The notes under the pieces are model-generated. The model was not told where the DNA came from and made no database searches. It saw only the letters and a program-made list of their open reading frames with translations. A stretch of DNA of 6,604 nucleotides from RGIG8767 sp045531685 (GTDB lineage: Bacteria > Bacillota > Clostridia > Lachnospirales > Lachnospiraceae), in assembly GCA_045531685.1 (NCBI GenBank), contig JAZSEL010000069.1:1-6604 (forward strand). Direction: 5' to 3'. Positions 6,315 through 6,604 of the stretch are shown piece after piece. The position numbers were made by a program, and so were the translations under genes. How positions within the stretch are numbered: the first letter of the stretch is position 1; the number at the start of each line of letters is the position of its first letter.

Positions 6315-6604
6315 TTATTCCTCCCTTACAGAATCTGCTTTAACAATCTCATTAACCGTGGCACCTATCTTACCGTTCTTCACATGGATCCACAGGGTAT
6401 CTCCCGGATTTACCACATGTACATTATTTACGGTTTTGCCGGTTTCATCTGCCACATAGGAAAATCCCTGACTTAACTTATCCAGAGGCGATACGCCCTT
6501 TAACCGTTCAATATAAACTGCTAATTTCCTATGGTATTCCTGCAGCTTTTGTTCCATTTCATACTGCAGCTGCTCCTGGGCACGGATGGTATGAAAACGC
6601 ATGG
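6315..6604 (-). CDS. xseA: Exodeoxyribonuclease VII large subunit (C-terminal 95 residues, cut by window edge)
   Basis: XseA is the catalytic subunit of exonuclease VII. Only the end is present: the frame is open from the right edge (two bases of a split codon, then in-frame ATG 6602-6600, an internal methionine) to TAA at 6317-6315. The visible part begins with a coiled-coil helix rich in Gln, Glu and Arg, where XseB packs in the known complex. The family signature LKGVSPLDKLSQGFSYV follows (34-50 of the visible residues), then a short beta-rich C-terminal domain with VNPGDTLWIHVKNGKIGATV. The family is about 400-450 residues, so roughly three quarters, including the N-terminal OB fold and the catalytic domain, lies outside the window. 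The gene directly precedes and is coupled to xseB, which supports the call. Confidence 0.94.
   Translation of the reverse strand, partial: MRFHTIRAQEQLQYEMEQKLQEYHRKLAVYIERLKGVSPLDKLSQGFSYVADETGKTVNNVHVVNPGDTLWIHVKNGKIGATVNEIVKADSVREE
6319..6326 (-). promoter_or_regulatory. Strong ribosome binding site of xseB inside the xseA 3' end
   Basis: AGGGAGGA on the minus strand lies in the last codons of xseA, with 7 nt between its GGAGG core and the xseB ATG. It is the strongest Shine-Dalgarno seen in the window. This fits the need for several XseB copies per XseA in exonuclease VII; the quantitative link is inference. Confidence 0.75.

Noticed and set aside
1..6604. CRISPR arrays, tRNA or rRNA genes, insertion sequences, toxin-antitoxin or phage genes
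   Set aside because: Nearly every base is accounted for by eight intact or edge-cut housekeeping genes, and no repeats of suitable length or spacing were seen.

Overview
The window is a densely packed block of eight co-directional genes, all on the minus strand. It reads from the high-coordinate end towards position 1: xseA (3' end only), xseB, ispA, dxs, tlyA, nadK, argR, recN (5' part only). No gene on the plus strand is supported; the plus-strand open frames are antisense shadows of these genes. The gene order, moderate GC content, strong AGGAGG-like ribosome binding sites and protein sequences point to a Gram-positive anaerobe of the Clostridia, most likely a Lachnospiraceae-type gut bacterium. 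The genus cannot be fixed from the sequence alone. The same core order is known in Bacillus and Clostridium, with nadK between tlyA and argR being the clostridial version.

Layout: 6604-6315 is the C-terminal end of exonuclease VII large subunit and 6312-6094 is its small subunit. 6059-5166 is a short-chain (farnesyl) diphosphate synthase and 5152-3287 is 1-deoxy-D-xylulose-5-phosphate synthase; these two cover the entry of the MEP isoprenoid pathway and a prenyl elongation step. 3280-2390 is a TlyA-type rRNA 2'-O-methyltransferase, 2387-1554 is NAD kinase, 1536-1090 is the arginine repressor ArgR, and 1036-1 is the N-terminal 345 residues of the DNA repair ATPase RecN, which runs off the left edge.

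Gaps between genes are 2, 34, 13, 6, 2, 17 and 53 nt. No intergenic stretch approaches 300 nt, and no convincing internal promoter, terminator, riboswitch, tRNA, repeat array or mobile element was seen. The genes are therefore probably read as one transcript with extensive translational coupling: the Shine-Dalgarno sequences of xseB and nadK lie inside the end of the preceding gene. The products share no single pathway. They combine DNA repair (XseA/XseB, RecN), isoprenoid synthesis (Dxs, IspA), ribosome modification (TlyA), NADP supply (NadK; NADPH is used by the MEP pathway) and arginine regulation (ArgR).

I found no previously undescribed system here; this is a conserved housekeeping operon. 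The points worth a second look are small: the choice of start codon in dxs, a 13-bp palindrome and a near-duplicated 10-mer between argR and recN, an acidic C-terminal tail on TlyA, a non-canonical residue in the ArgR effector pocket, and a same-frame dxs/tlyA junction without a good ribosome binding site.
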